A stretch of 64,000 nt of DNA from Natronorubrum texcoconense (GCF_900100335.1 NZ_FNFE01000001.1:186001-250000); one strand, 5' to 3'; counted from the stretch's first letter, positions 35,148 to 45,608 are shown. A program made the numbers and translations. Notes: generated from the letters alone by a model not told the origin.

Positions 35148-35351
35148 GTTGAGTTATCACATGTCATGGTATCGGTATAGTCGTATCCCCGCGTTGCGCT
35201 CACGGATACCGGCTCGCCGCGCGTCGCCGTCGGGCGACACCACCGCGGAGCCGTTCCTCGAGTACGTCCGAAACGAGACCGAGCGCGTCGACCGATACCG
35301 CTCGGCTCGAACCCGTCACGGACATCGCGCTGTTATCGGCGCGTGAGTTGA

Positions 35352-37001
35352 TCAGTCGTCGGCCGGCGTCTCGAAGTGGCTGCGACCGCGTTCGACGAAC
35401 TCCTCGCGAGAGATATCGCCCTCGAGTAGCGCCTCGAGGTCCTCACCGACGCGTTCGGCGGCGATCGTATCCGGATAGATAACCCCGGCGACACCGCGTG
35501 CGAGGAACTCGTCGGCGGTCTCGGTCGAGTCGACGCGGACGACCCGCGGAACGTCCGCCTCGAGGTCGACGACCGTTTCGGCGCGGTCGTGCTCCGGCGT
35601 GAGCGAGACGACGAGTGCGGCGTCCTCGAGCCGCGCCAACTCCCAGACGCGTTCGTTCGAGACGTCGCCGTAGACGTAGTTGTCACACTCGTCGCGGATC
35701 GCCTCGAACAGGACGGGGTTGTCCTCGACGACGAGCGTCGGCCGGTCGAGGACCGAGCACGCGTCGAGGACCTGCCGACCGCCGTGTTCGAAGTCGACGA
35801 TGATGACGTGGTCCTCGAGCTCCTCAGCAACCTGCGTGCGATCGCCCAGCGGCTCACCGAGGAGCCGGATCAGGCCGCGCTCGCGCAGCCAGCGGTTGAT
35901 GTCGCCCGCGTGACGACCCGTGTACGTCGCGACGATCATCGTGACGGCGGCCGCGAGGACGATCGCGTCGAACACCGGGGGTGCGATCTGATCGGCCGCG
36001 AACGCCTCGAGCGCGATGAAGAGGCTGAAGATGCTCACCTGATCGAGCGTGAGACCGGTCAAGATCGCCGTTCGACCGTCGAACCCGCTTCTGAGCAGGA
36101 TGAAGGCGACGAGCAGCGGGTTGAGAAGCAGGACCGCGACGACCAGCGTGAAGGTGTAGCCGATCGTCTCGAGCGTCGGAATCGTCAGCAACGCGCCGAG
36201 CGTGACGAAGAAAATCGGCGAGAAGAAGTCCTCGAGGTCGTCGACGGTGTCGACTAGCTCGAGCGAGTGGGGGTAGTCGTCGGCGATGGCGATGCCGGCG
36301 GCGAACGCGCCGACGACGATCGAGAGGTCGGCTGCCTCGGCGAGCGCGATGAACCCGACGACGAAGGAGATGCCGAGCAGCATCATCACCTCCGGGTCGC
36401 CCTGGAGCCGCGCGGTCAGTCGGTGGAAGAGCAGATACCGAATTCCGAGTGCGAGCGCGAACAGGCCGCCACCGACGGCGATCTGCTCCCAGGCGGGAGC
36501 CGCCGTGTAGACGAACGCGCTCAGACCGAGCACGGCGAGCACGCCGAGGAGGTCCTCCGTGAAGTGGATCGACTCCGCCAGCCGTTCGTACGTCGGCTGG
36601 GCGCCGCTCTCGTCGTCCAGATAGCTGGTCGCCACGAGCGACGAACTCAACGCGGCGGCGATTCCCAGATAGCCGGCGTTCAACGGATCGAGCCCGAACG
36701 CGAGTCCGAGACCGAACGTCAGTGCTCCCACGATCGAGGCCTGCAGCAGGCCGACGGTGACGCTGATCCGTCCGGTCGACCGGAACGCCTCCACGTCGAC
36801 GTGGATCCCGAAGAGGAAGACGAGGAAGGCGATCCCCCACTGTGCGAGGTCGAGCAGCTGTGTTTCGTCGATCGCCGCCCCGGCCAGCGCTCCCGCGAGC
36901 AGGTAAAACGGGATCACCGACAGCCCCTTCTGGGCGGCGACGAGCAGCAAGACGGCTGCGAGGACGAAGATGAGCGTCAGTGCGAATAGGATCTCATACA
37001 T
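35352..37001 (-). CDS. Kef-type cation:proton antiporter with TrkA domains
   Basis: The 549-residue protein starts at ATG 37001 (MYEILFALTLIFVLAAVLL) and has about twelve membrane helices of the CPA2 family, including FLFGIHVDVEAF, followed by a cytoplasmic TrkA-N domain (EDHVIIVDFEHGGRQV, about 410-520). Its start overlaps the stop of the upstream antiporter gene by 8 bp. Probable K+/H+ or Na+/H+ exchange with nucleotide gating. Confidence 0.88.
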   Translation of the reverse strand: MYEILFALTLIFVLAAVLLLVAAQKGLSVIPFYLLAGALAGAAIDETQLLDLAQWGIAFLVFLFGIHVDVEAFRSTGRISVTVGLLQASIVGALTFGLGLAFGLDPLNAGYLGIAAALSSSLVATSYLDDESGAQPTYERLAESIHFTEDLLGVLAVLGLSAFVYTAAPAWEQIAVGGGLFALALGIRYLLFHRLTARLQGDPEVMMLLGISFVVGFIALAEAADLSIVVGAFAAGIAIADDYPHSLELVDTVDDLEDFFSPIFFVTLGALLTIPTLETIGYTFTLVVAVLLLNPLLVAFILLRSGFDGRTAILTGLTLDQVSIFSLFIALEAFAADQIAPPVFDAIVLAAAVTMIVATYTGRHAGDINRWLRERGLIRLLGEPLGDRTQVAEELEDHVIIVDFEHGGRQVLDACSVLDRPTLVVEDNPVLFEAIRDECDNYVYGDVSNERVWELARLEDAALVVSLTPEHDRAETVVDLEADVPRVVRVDSTETADEFLARGVAGVIYPDTIAAERVGEDLEALLEGDISREEFVERGRSHFETPADD

Positions 37002-38793
37002 CGGTGTCACCTCCGGTCGTGTCGGCGTCGTCCGATCGGCACGACCCGCTGGACTCCCCACCGTCGCCGGCGTCGTAGTGGATATCCTCTCGGCCGAGGT
37101 CGAGCGTCTCGTCCGCCCGCTGCGAGCGGTCTCGAGCCCGTGCGTTCAGTTCCTCGAGCCGCCGTTCGAACGCCTCGCGGTCGTCGATCGTCTCGAGTAA
37201 GTTCGCGAGTTCGTCGCCGACGATTCCCCGTTCGAGGACGACGTAGTCGGCCCCGTTCTCGAGGAGCACCGCCGCCTCGTCCTCGGTCGTCGCGGTAACG
37301 ATCGAGAGCGTGTCGGGGCTGTCCTCGACCAGACGGAGGTTGACGTCGGCTCGCTGGGCGACGCTGACGAGCACCTCGGCGCCGGAGAGGTTCGCTTCCT
37401 GGCGGATATCGCCGTGTCTGGCGTTGCCGAAGATGAAGCCGTGTTCGGCGTTCATCAGTTCCCCGACGTACTCGGCGCGGTCCTCGACGAAGACGATCTC
37501 GTCGACGTCGTCCTCGAGCACCGCTGCGAGTTCACTGGAGAGCCGACTGTAGCCGATGATCACTGCGTGATCAGCGTACTCGACCGGCTGAGCCTCGACG
37601 GTGTCCTCGCGCTCGAGTCGCTCGAGATAGGGCCTGACGAAGGCGTAGATCTGTCTGTTGTAGATGACGTAGTACGTCGAGATCGGCATCGTGATCAGCG
37701 CCATCAGGCTGAGGAAGCCGAGGATCCCCTCGTCGATGAATCCTTGATCGACTGCGAGCGCGCCCAGCACCAGCGAAAACTCGCTCACCTGGAGCATCGA
37801 GATCGTGCCGAGGAAGGAGGTCTCGATGTCGAAGCGCTGGCTGTAGAACAGCCCGAAGACGATGAAGAAGTTGATCACGATCAGGAGGAACGCCGCGGCG
37901 ATCGCCTCCTGCCAGTAGGCCAATAGCTGGTCGACCTCCATCTGGAGGGCGATGCTCGCGAAGAAGATCGCGATGAAGAAGTTCGTCGCCGGACGCATTC
38001 GTTCCTTGAGCTCCGTGCTGTAGGGAAGCTGTGCGAGCGCGAGGCCCGCGAGGAACGCGCCGATCTCGATGGAGAGGTCGAGGCTCTCGGCGGCGAAGAT
38101 GAAGAGGAACGCCCAGGCGATGCCGACGGTGAAGAGGGTGCTCTTGTTGGCGGCGCTGGCCCGGAGCAGTGCGGGGAGGAGGTAGTTGCTCGCGAGGTAG
38201 GCGACGACGCCGATGACGCCCATCAGGAGGAGGACGCGACCGATGCTGAACGCGATCTCGCCGACGTTGTCGACGGCGCCGACGGAGAGGATCGCGAGCG
38301 CCATGACGAGGTAGATGTCCTGGAAGATGAGGATCCCGACGTCGACCTTCCCGTACAGTTCCTTCAGATCGTCCTTGTCTCCGAGCACTTTAACGATGAT
38401 CGGCGTCGCACCGAACGTCGTCGCGAGCGCGATCATCAGCGACTGATAGAGCGTGAAGCCGAGCAAGAGGGCGACGCCCGTGGATGCGATCGCCTGCAAC
38501 ACGGCCTGCCCGAGCGCGATCGCCCCGACGGGGCGCATGATCTCTCGAATGTCGTCGAATCGCATCTCGATGCCGAGCAAGAACAGCAGGAAGCCGAGAC
38601 CGAGTTCGGCGACGATCTCGATCAGTTGGTCCTCGGCGACGATGCCGAGTCCGATCGGCCCGACGACGACTCCCGTCAGGACGTAGGCGACGATCGTCGG
38701 CTGTTTGGTCAGTCTGGCGGCGTAGCTGAGGACGGCCGCGGCCACGATGAGCAACGCGAAATCCGTTGCCAGTGCGATTCCTCCGAGAGACAT
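36994..38793 (-). CDS. Kef-type cation:proton antiporter with TrkA-N domain
   Basis: The 599-residue protein has twelve membrane helices with LTKQPTIVAYVLTGVVVGP and LGLGFLLFLLGIEMRFDD, and a TrkA-N domain (ADHAVIIGYSRLSSEL, about residue 405-530). It is the first gene of an overlapping pair with the 549-residue paralogue; the two share only domain architecture and moderate similarity and may form a two-subunit system or act on different ions. Confidence 0.9.
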   Translation of the reverse strand: MSLGGIALATDFALLIVAAAVLSYAARLTKQPTIVAYVLTGVVVGPIGLGIVAEDQLIEIVAELGLGFLLFLLGIEMRFDDIREIMRPVGAIALGQAVLQAIASTGVALLLGFTLYQSLMIALATTFGATPIIVKVLGDKDDLKELYGKVDVGILIFQDIYLVMALAILSVGAVDNVGEIAFSIGRVLLLMGVIGVVAYLASNYLLPALLRASAANKSTLFTVGIAWAFLFIFAAESLDLSIEIGAFLAGLALAQLPYSTELKERMRPATNFFIAIFFASIALQMEVDQLLAYWQEAIAAAFLLIVINFFIVFGLFYSQRFDIETSFLGTISMLQVSEFSLVLGALAVDQGFIDEGILGFLSLMALITMPISTYYVIYNRQIYAFVRPYLERLEREDTVEAQPVEYADHAVIIGYSRLSSELAAVLEDDVDEIVFVEDRAEYVGELMNAEHGFIFGNARHGDIRQEANLSGAEVLVSVAQRADVNLRLVEDSPDTLSIVTATTEDEAAVLLENGADYVVLERGIVGDELANLLETIDDREAFERRLEELNARARDRSQRADETLDLGREDIHYDAGDGGESSGSCRSDDADTTGGDTDV

Positions 38794-38931
38794 GATCCAA
38801 CCGATATCGTAGTTGCGACGACTCGACGCCGTTCAAATCGGGATACCCGATACTGTCGGAAAAGCGTTGGCGCTGCACACATCCCGCGTGAAAACTGGAA
38901 TACCGTAGCCCGCATCCCGCCGTCGCGACGT

Positions 38932-40272
38932 CTACGCCGCGCGGGGGAAGTTGTCGATCGTCTCCGCGCGGAACGCCTCCTCGTCGAACTCGTACTCGCC
39001 GTCGAGGAACTCGAGGACCTGCTGTGTGTCCTGGAGCGCGTTTTTCAGACACGTCGACGCGCCCGGCGACGGCGTAATGTTGAAGATGATATCGTCGCCG
39101 ACGAGTTTCGCCTCGCCCATGTCGAGGGACTTCGTCTTCGTGTCGACGATCTGGGGACGGACGCCACCGTACCCTTTGGCGCGCTGAATATCCTCGAGTT
39201 CGACGCTCGGGACGACCTTCTGGACGTGGGGGAGGAACTGTCGCGGGCCGACCTCCGGGACGTCGTAGACGAGGTTTCGCAGCACGTACGGGAGGAGAAT
39301 GCGATCGGAGAGAATGTTCCCGTAGCTGAGAAACGCCGCCGCGTTCAGCCCGAACACGTCGAGGAAGTCCTTCACGGTCGAGATGCGGCCGCGCTCCAGC
39401 GTCGGGACGAGTTTCGCGGTCGGCCCGAATCGGGTGACGCTGGGGTCGTGAACGTCGGCGTCGCCGTGAACCGCGGCGAACGGCAGCTTCTTCATCTGGA
39501 GCGTGTACACCTTCCCGTTCAGGAGATCGTTCGCCAGGAAGAAACTCCCGGCGATGGGGAGCAACACCTTATCCTGCCCGTAGCCGAGTTCCTTCGCGAT
39601 CTGGAGGCTGTGCGAACCGGCGGCGACGACGGTCGTGTCACAGTCGAACCGCCCGTTGTTCGTCTCGATCGTGTAGCCGTCGAGCGTGGGCGTGATATCT
39701 TTGACTTCGGTTCCGGTGAAAACGTCCACGTTCGGTTCCTCGTCGGCCTGCTCGACGAGCGAGCGCGTCGTCTCGCCGTAGTCGACGACGTAGCCGTCCG
39801 AGGTCTGGAGCGCGAGCATCTCCTTCGAGGGATCGCGGCCCTCGACGACCTTCGGTTCGATCTCTGCGATCTCCTCGCGGCCGATCGCTCGAAGTTTCGG
39901 GAAGAGATCGCCGAACCCTTCCGCCTCGAATCGGCGCTCGAGCTGCTCGACCTCCTCGTCACCGACCCCGAGCACCATCTTGCTGCGTTTGTCGTGCATC
40001 TCCCGATCGGGGTCGTGGTTCTCCAGGTAGCCCGCGAGGAGCTCGGCGCCCTCCTTGACGTCTTCGGCCTTCTCGAGCGTGTAGTTCGTCTCGATGTCTC
40101 CGAAGTGGAGCGTCTGAGAGTTGTTCGTGTGATCCGTATTGATCGCTGCGATCGACGGCTCCTTTTCGACCAGCGCGATGGAGTCGATATCGGAGAATTT
40201 TGCAGTCGTGTACAGAAGGGAGGCCCCACTGATCCCACCACCGACGATAACGAGGTCGTATTTGCCAGACAT
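38932..40272 (-). CDS. mqo: Malate:quinone oxidoreductase-like FAD enzyme
   Basis: The 446-residue protein has the FAD motif VIVGGGISGASLLYTT near the N terminus and the Mqo pattern NTDHTNNSQTLHFGDIETNYT with NGRFDCDTTVVAAGSHSLQIAKELGYG and RFGPTAKLVPTLERG. These are typical of membrane-associated Mqo, which oxidises malate with quinone reduction in the TCA cycle. The start is ATG 40272; the frame is open upstream without coding character. A TATA-like run lies at 40320-40336. Confidence 0.88.
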   Translation of the reverse strand: MSGKYDLVIVGGGISGASLLYTTAKFSDIDSIALVEKEPSIAAINTDHTNNSQTLHFGDIETNYTLEKAEDVKEGAELLAGYLENHDPDREMHDKRSKMVLGVGDEEVEQLERRFEAEGFGDLFPKLRAIGREEIAEIEPKVVEGRDPSKEMLALQTSDGYVVDYGETTRSLVEQADEEPNVDVFTGTEVKDITPTLDGYTIETNNGRFDCDTTVVAAGSHSLQIAKELGYGQDKVLLPIAGSFFLANDLLNGKVYTLQMKKLPFAAVHGDADVHDPSVTRFGPTAKLVPTLERGRISTVKDFLDVFGLNAAAFLSYGNILSDRILLPYVLRNLVYDVPEVGPRQFLPHVQKVVPSVELEDIQRAKGYGGVRPQIVDTKTKSLDMGEAKLVGDDIIFNITPSPGASTCLKNALQDTQQVLEFLDGEYEFDEEAFRAETIDNFPRAA

Positions 40273-40583
40273 GATTGGTTCTGTTATATACCCTACCCGG
40301 ACCTCGCGACTCCGCACAGATAACTCATATTTTTTCGAACGGGTTTTCGGTAATCGACGAACGGGGTATCGACACCCTCGATTTCGGCGGCCGAACTGCG
40401 ACCGGTACGAGCCGTTCGACGGGCCGTCGCTGTAGAGTCTGTTCCTTTCGTATATGAACGCAGACATATACACGACGGGTGCTCACCGCGGCCGACCGAT
40501 GCTCCAACACGGTCCCTGCAACCAACCGGCAGTGGTTTCGCCAGTACCGTCTCTCATCCCTGGCGGCACCGGGATCGCTCCGC
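40273..40583. other. Gene-free stretch upstream of mqo
   Basis: 311 bp between mqo and the ABC-2 permease gene. It contains two TATA-like runs for the minus strand (GGGTATATAAC near 40281 and GAAAAAATATGAG near 40325). Nothing else was recognised. Confidence 0.4.
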
Positions 40584-41459
40584 TCAGCGCACGTCCGAAC
40601 TCGAGGCTCGAGAGAGCAGATAGACGGCCACCCCGCCGAACGCGACGCCAAGTCCCGCGAGGACGGCGACGGCGGGAACGATCGTGTCGAGCGCGCCGTC
40701 GAACGCCGTCACCTCGAGGACGGTCATCACGTCTTCGTCGAGCATGATCGCACGCGCCGCGTCGACGCCGTACGTGACGGGGTTGATCCGAGCGAAGAGC
40801 TGGATCCAGTTCGGCAGCACCTCGAGCGGGAGAAAGGCACTCGAGAGGAACAACAGCGGGAACTGTAACAGGTTCGCGCCGATGATCGTCGACTCCTGAT
40901 CGCGGGTCAAGACGGCGAGGGTGTTCGAGAACGCGATAAACCAGAACGAGAAGACGATACCGACGCCGATGATTCCGAGGGCACCGACGACTCCCGTCGT
41001 GATCTCCGCACCCAGAAGCACGCCGAGGCCGAGGATGATCGCGATCTGCAGGGCGATACGGAACACCTCGGCGAGCGTCTTCCCGACGAAGACGGCGGTT
41101 CGGTTCATCGGCGAGACGAGCACCTTCTCGAACATGCCGTTCTCGATGTCGTTGACCAGCCCGATCCCGGAGGTGACCGCCGACGCGAGTGCGACCTGAA
41201 TCGCGATCGCCGGCACGAGGAAGGTGGTGTAATCGATGCCCGGACCCAACCCCTCGCTTACCGCCCCGCCGGCCACGTTGCCGAACACCTCCGTGAATAG
41301 CACGAGGAAGATGAACGGCTGTGCGAGCGAGACAACGAGGACGAACGGGTTTCGGACGGCCTTGAGGTTCCAGCGCTTGAAGTTGACCCAGACGTCCCCG
41401 GCGAACGTGTTGGACGAGCGCGGAATCTCGTGGTCGGCCGACTGTGTCTCGCCACTCAC
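40584..41459 (-). CDS. ABC-2 type exporter permease
   Basis: The 291-residue protein has six membrane helices and the ABC-2 signature NPVTYGVDAARAIMLDEDV. The first part reads VWVNFKRWNLKAVRNPFVLVV, as in the daunorubicin-resistance DrrB family. It overlaps the ATPase gene by 4 bp (ATGA). Together they form a drug or lipid exporter. Confidence 0.9.
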   Translation of the reverse strand: MSGETQSADHEIPRSSNTFAGDVWVNFKRWNLKAVRNPFVLVVSLAQPFIFLVLFTEVFGNVAGGAVSEGLGPGIDYTTFLVPAIAIQVALASAVTSGIGLVNDIENGMFEKVLVSPMNRTAVFVGKTLAEVFRIALQIAIILGLGVLLGAEITTGVVGALGIIGVGIVFSFWFIAFSNTLAVLTRDQESTIIGANLLQFPLLFLSSAFLPLEVLPNWIQLFARINPVTYGVDAARAIMLDEDVMTVLEVTAFDGALDTIVPAVAVLAGLGVAFGGVAVYLLSRASSSDVR

Positions 41460-42550
41460 GACGTCTCCTCCGTTCCAGCGGCGGCTTCCGTCTCGACGCC
41501 ACCGGCCGTCGACTCGATATCGACACGTTCGCCGGTAATCGCGAGAAACACGTCGTCCAGCGTCGGAGCGCGGACGTTGAATCCGGTGACCGTCAGCCCC
41601 GCGTCCCGAAGCGCGACGAGGAGATCCGTTCCGGATTCACGGGCCGTTTTCGCGGTGACGCTGATCCCTGTTTCCGTCCCCTCGACGATCGCATCCTCGA
41701 AGGCATCGAACTTCCCGGCGATCTCGACGGCCCGCGCTCTGGCATCCTCGCCGTCTTGCAACTCGATGTCGAGCACGTCGCCCCCGACCTGCCGTTTCAA
41801 CTCGTCCGGCGAGCCGTCGGCGACGATCCCGCCGTCGAGGATCACCGCCAGCCGCTCGCAGAGCTGATCGGCCTCCTCTAAGTACTGCGTCGTCAGGAAC
41901 ACCGTCGTCCCGCGAGCGTTGATCCGCCGAAAGTACTCCCACAGTCGATTGCGCGCATTCGGGTCCAGCCCGGTGGTCGGCTCGTCCAGAAAGACCAGCG
42001 GCGGCCGGTGAACCAGCGCCGTCGCGGCGTCGAGACGCTTTTTCATCCCGCTGGAGAACCCCTCCGAGCGTTTGTCGGCGACGGCGGTGAGGTCGACGAG
42101 ATCGAGCAGTTCGGCGGTTCGATCGTCGCGCTTACTGCGGGGAACACCGTAGGCCTCACAGGCGAACCGGATGTTCTCCTCGGCGGTGAGCTCCGGATCG
42201 ATGCTCGTCTCCTGGGCCATGTAGCCGATCGACTCGCGGACCTTTCGCGGCTCCGCTCGGACGTCAAACCCGTTGACCCGCACCTCGCCGGCGGTCGGCG
42301 AGAGGAGCGTCGCGAGAACCTTGATCGCGGTCGTCTTGCCCGCGCCGTTAGGCCCCAAAAATCCGAAGAACTCGCCGTCTGCGACCGTCAGATCGACGCC
42401 GTCGACCGCCGCCGTTCCGTCGCCGTAGGTCAACTCGAGGCCGTCGATCTCGATGGATGGGGCCGTCGTCGGCGTCGTTCGGTCCACCGCTCCCTGTCGC
42501 GACTGCTCGCGCTGAGTTTCAGCATCCGCTACCGATCGGTCGTTCGACAT
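41456..42550 (-). CDS. ABC exporter ATPase (DrrA-like)
   Basis: The 364-residue ATPase has Walker A GPNGAGKTT, the signature SSGMKKRLDAATALVHRP and Walker B LVFLDEPTTGLDP. A C-terminal domain of about 110 residues follows the ATPase core, as in DrrA. The first about 35 residues are hydrophilic. It pairs with the ABC-2 permease for export of a hydrophobic compound. It is the first gene of the pair. Confidence 0.9.
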   Translation of the reverse strand: MSNDRSVADAETQREQSRQGAVDRTTPTTAPSIEIDGLELTYGDGTAAVDGVDLTVADGEFFGFLGPNGAGKTTAIKVLATLLSPTAGEVRVNGFDVRAEPRKVRESIGYMAQETSIDPELTAEENIRFACEAYGVPRSKRDDRTAELLDLVDLTAVADKRSEGFSSGMKKRLDAATALVHRPPLVFLDEPTTGLDPNARNRLWEYFRRINARGTTVFLTTQYLEEADQLCERLAVILDGGIVADGSPDELKRQVGGDVLDIELQDGEDARARAVEIAGKFDAFEDAIVEGTETGISVTAKTARESGTDLLVALRDAGLTVTGFNVRAPTLDDVFLAITGERVDIESTAGGVETEAAAGTEETS

Positions 42551-42688
42551 AGCGTCGGTACGGGATCCGAGCTAAAATACGCCTCCCTTCCAGATCAGGC
42601 AGTCCCGGCGAAAACCGACGTTCGGTGTCGCGTTCGCCTATCATCGTCCCATCGGTCCGTTCCCCGACTGAGTCGACGGGAGACCCTT

Positions 42689-44176
42689 TTACGCTCGAGT
42701 TGCCGGTAGCGCCACGAAGAACGTCGACCCCTCGTCGGGCGCGGAGTCGACCCAGATCTCGCCGCCGTGTCGATCGACGACGCGCTGACAGAGCGCGAGC
42801 CCGATTCCGGTTCCATCGTATTCGTCGGGGCCGTGTAACCGTCGGAACACCTCGAAGATCCGATCGTGGTGTGCCGGATCGATACCGATCCCGTCGTCAC
42901 GAACTGCGATCACCCGTTTCGGCCCGTCCGCCTCGGCGGTTATCGCTACTCGCGGACGTTCCCCGCCGTAGGTGATCGCGTTACACAACAGGTTCTGGAA
43001 CACCTGTCGAAGCTGGTCGGCATCGCCGTCCACTCGAGGCAGCGACGACACGGTAATCTCGGCGCCGCGCTCGTCGATCTGTATCGCCAGGTCGTCCAGC
43101 ACGTCGTCGAACAGCGCGTCCAACTCGACCGACTCGAACGAGTCGCCCTGGGTCTCGACGCGAGCGTACTGGAGTAGTCCCTCGATCATGTCCGACATCC
43201 GTTCGGCGCCGTCGACGGCGAACTCGACGAACTCCCGGCCGTCAGCGCCGAGTTCGTCGCCGTAGCGGCGCTCGAGCAATTGAAGGTAGCTCGAGACCAT
43301 CCGCAGCGGCTCCTGGAGGTCGTGGCTGGCGGCGTACGCGAACTGCTCGAGTCGCTCGTTCGACTCCCGCAGCGCGCGTTCTCGTGCCTTGCGGTCGGTG
43401 ACGTCGCGAACGACGCCGATCGTTCCCTCGTACTCGCCGGCGTCCGACGTGAGCGCGGTGAATCGGCTCTCGGCCGGGAGTCGATCGCCGTTCCCTCGCA
43501 GGATCTCGGCCTCGATGGTCGCCGCCTCCTGACCGTCGACCGTCTCCAGCGATCGCTCTGCGGCCTCGGCCGACACCTCGTCGCCGACCACGAGCGAACA
43601 GTGCGAGCCGAGCAGCGTTTCGCGCGGGTAGCCCGTCATCTCGACGTAGGCCTCGTTGACGACGGCGAATCGATACTCCTCGTCGAGCACGTAGATTCCG
43701 TCTTCGACCGTCTCGACGATCCGCTCGTACTGCGAGAGCTTCCGCGCTCGTTCGACGCGAGCGGCGACCGTACTCACGTCGCGGACGACGCCGACGGTCC
43801 CTCGAAACTCGCCGTCCTCGACGAGACAGTTGCATCGTAGTTCGCAGGGCAGCGCGTTCCCAGCCGCGGTCTCGATCTCGAGTTCGAGCGTCGGCGGGTC
43901 GACGTCGGTCTCGAGCGCCCGTCGGATCGCCGCCTCTATGCGCGAGATGTCGTCCTCACAGAGTACGAGCGAAACGTGTTCGCCGAGCAACTCGGCTCTG
44001 GCATACCCGGTCGCCTCGACGATTACGTCGTTGACGGCGACGAACCGTCCCGACGGATCGAGTTGGTAGATGCCGTCGTCGATGGTGTTGACGAGCGTCC
44101 GGAAACGCCGGAGTGCACCGTCTCGGTCCGTTTCCGCCCAAAACCCTGACTCCGTTGTCTCCCTCCGCTCGCTCAT
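42689..44176 (-). CDS. PAS-domain sensor histidine kinase
   Basis: The 495-residue protein has two PAS domains (about 25-140 and 150-265), each with a YVLD/FVAVND sequence, then a HisKA domain with His285 (AASHDLQEPLRMV) and an HATPase_c domain with N box QVFQNLLCNAITYGG and G boxes DDGIGID and GTGIGLALC. No membrane segment, so a soluble kinase. No response-regulator gene adjoins it. The upstream GGGTTTATTTATCCC at 44195-44209 places a TATA element 26 nt before the ATG. Confidence 0.9.
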   Translation of the reverse strand: MSERRETTESGFWAETDRDGALRRFRTLVNTIDDGIYQLDPSGRFVAVNDVIVEATGYARAELLGEHVSLVLCEDDISRIEAAIRRALETDVDPPTLELEIETAAGNALPCELRCNCLVEDGEFRGTVGVVRDVSTVAARVERARKLSQYERIVETVEDGIYVLDEEYRFAVVNEAYVEMTGYPRETLLGSHCSLVVGDEVSAEAAERSLETVDGQEAATIEAEILRGNGDRLPAESRFTALTSDAGEYEGTIGVVRDVTDRKARERALRESNERLEQFAYAASHDLQEPLRMVSSYLQLLERRYGDELGADGREFVEFAVDGAERMSDMIEGLLQYARVETQGDSFESVELDALFDDVLDDLAIQIDERGAEITVSSLPRVDGDADQLRQVFQNLLCNAITYGGERPRVAITAEADGPKRVIAVRDDGIGIDPAHHDRIFEVFRRLHGPDEYDGTGIGLALCQRVVDRHGGEIWVDSAPDEGSTFFVALPATRA

Positions 44177-44194
44177 TGCGTCGTAGTCGCTACT

Positions 44195-44209
44195 GGGATA
44201 AATAAACCC
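44195..44209 (-). promoter_or_regulatory. TATA region of the PAS kinase gene
   Basis: GGGTTTATTTATCCC on the minus strand, centred about 26 nt upstream of ATG 44176, gives a leaderless transcript. Confidence 0.55.
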
Positions 44210-44350
44210 TCGTAAACTGACGGTCGGTTGGTGACGCTATCGTCGCTTTCGGACCGTCAGTCCCTCGGATGGTTGTACCGAGTCGAGACTAGGCTCTCAG
44301 AATTCGGACGGGTCCGACGAGCGTTTACGTGTCCGCCGACGATGTGAGAC

Positions 44351-44980
44351 GTGGATTCGAAGGTAGTTAGTCGACGATGGGCGGAACGGTCCGGAGAGTA
44401 CTCGCCAGAATATTACGCCTACTACGGGCCGAACGAGACGAGCGAGACCATCTGTGACACGCTCGAGCGGTTCGTCGACCGAGACGCGGCTATCCTCGAA
44501 CTCGGCTGTAGCTCCGGTCGTCACCTGGCACACCTGTACGAACACGGTTTCGAAACCCTGGCGGGAATCGACGTCAACAACGACGCGTTCGACGTGATGG
44601 CGGAGACGTACCCCGAACTCGCCGCCGAGGGAACGTTCTACCACGACCGGATCGAAGCCGTCGTCGACGATTTCGAGGAGAACCAGTTCGACGTCGTCTA
44701 CTCGGTCGAGACGCTCCAGCATCTGCATCCGGACGTCGAGTGGGTCTTCGAGGATCTCGCGCGCATTACCGACGACCTCCTCATCACGGTCGAGAACGAG
44801 GGCGAAGCCGAGAGCGATTCAGCGCAGTCGGCCGACCCCGACGTGACTTACGTGAACGACGAGTTCCCCCTGTACCACCGCAACTGGAACCAGGTGTTCA
44901 CCGAGTTCGCGTTCGTCGAAGTCGACGCCGAGTCGGGCAAGCGGGATACCGTTCGAACGTTCCGCTCGACGGCGGAGTGA
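44351..44980 (+). CDS. Class I SAM-dependent methyltransferase
   Basis: The 209-residue protein has motif I ILELGCSSGRHLAHL (48-62), a D after the second strand (AGIDVNNDAF) and a motif with DVVYSVETLQHL. Beginning at GTG 44351, it starts MDSKVVSRRWAERSGEYSPE, as do small-molecule methyltransferases of the UbiE/bacterial-type. Substrate unknown. Two small hairpins follow within 120 bp of its stop. Confidence 0.87.
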   Translation: MDSKVVSRRWAERSGEYSPEYYAYYGPNETSETICDTLERFVDRDAAILELGCSSGRHLAHLYEHGFETLAGIDVNNDAFDVMAETYPELAAEGTFYHDRIEAVVDDFEENQFDVVYSVETLQHLHPDVEWVFEDLARITDDLLITVENEGEAESDSAQSADPDVTYVNDEFPLYHRNWNQVFTEFAFVEVDAESGKRDTVRTFRSTAE

Positions 44981-45608
44981 GCCGGGCGTAACTGGGTGAG
45001 TCCTCACGGCAAACGGTGCGTTCCCGTGTGGCGCCGTCTATCGGCGGTTCAAGGGGTTTCTCGGGCTTCGGCCCTGAGGCAGTTCACACTCGTGTGAGGC
45101 CAGCTTCCAAGACCATTATTGACGCGGTCGACGAGTCAGCGGGCCCGTATCAGTGTCGCAGTATCTGAGGGCGTGAGTTACTTCCCTGGCGACGCAGCGA
45201 TCACGAGAGCGGCGTCCGATCGATGGCTGGCTCTCATCTCGAAGAGACCCGTGCCTACTCATCACCGGTGCGTTCGCCGTGACGGGCGAACACGTCAGTT
45301 GTCGTGACGATACCATTGTGTGCCTTCGGATCCTTGAAACACGTAAAGGGCGACCGAACAGTCCGAGAGATCGCTTCGAGACACAAACCACGACATACGC
45401 CACTGCGACCCACGATAGCCACACCAGACACCGATTTACATCGACCGATGATCACGACCACTGACGACGCTCCACGGGTAACACACCACCTCAACCAGCG
45501 ACGGTCCCGTTCGACGCTCGCTCGACTCGTCGAGCTATCCGACACGCCGACCGTGAGCTCCTCGCTCGACACGGACGAACCGCCGGCGCCAACGGGGCGT
45601 CGGTCACG
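44981..45608. other. Gene-free stretch with two tetraloop hairpins
   Basis: 628 bp between the methyltransferase and the GAF protein. It has GGGCTTCGGCCC (45063-45074) and TCACACTCGTGTGA (45084-45097), perfect hairpins that could end the methyltransferase transcript. GTTCGCCGTGACGGGCGAAC near 45271 is a further stem. No tRNA-like structure, repeat or convincing frame was seen; a 54-codon frame from ATG 45448 overlaps the next gene start by 4 bp but lacks coding signs. Confidence 0.4.
45063..45097 (+). terminator. Tandem hairpins after the methyltransferase
   Basis: GGGC-TTCG-GCCC and TCACA-CTCG-TGTGA stand 9 nt apart, 83 nt beyond the stop at 44980. UUCG and similar loops are very stable. 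Confidence 0.4.

Noticed and set aside
44981-45608. Transposase remnant between the methyltransferase and the GAF gene
   Set aside because: No frame showed a recognisable transposase block, no terminal inverted repeats and no target duplication.
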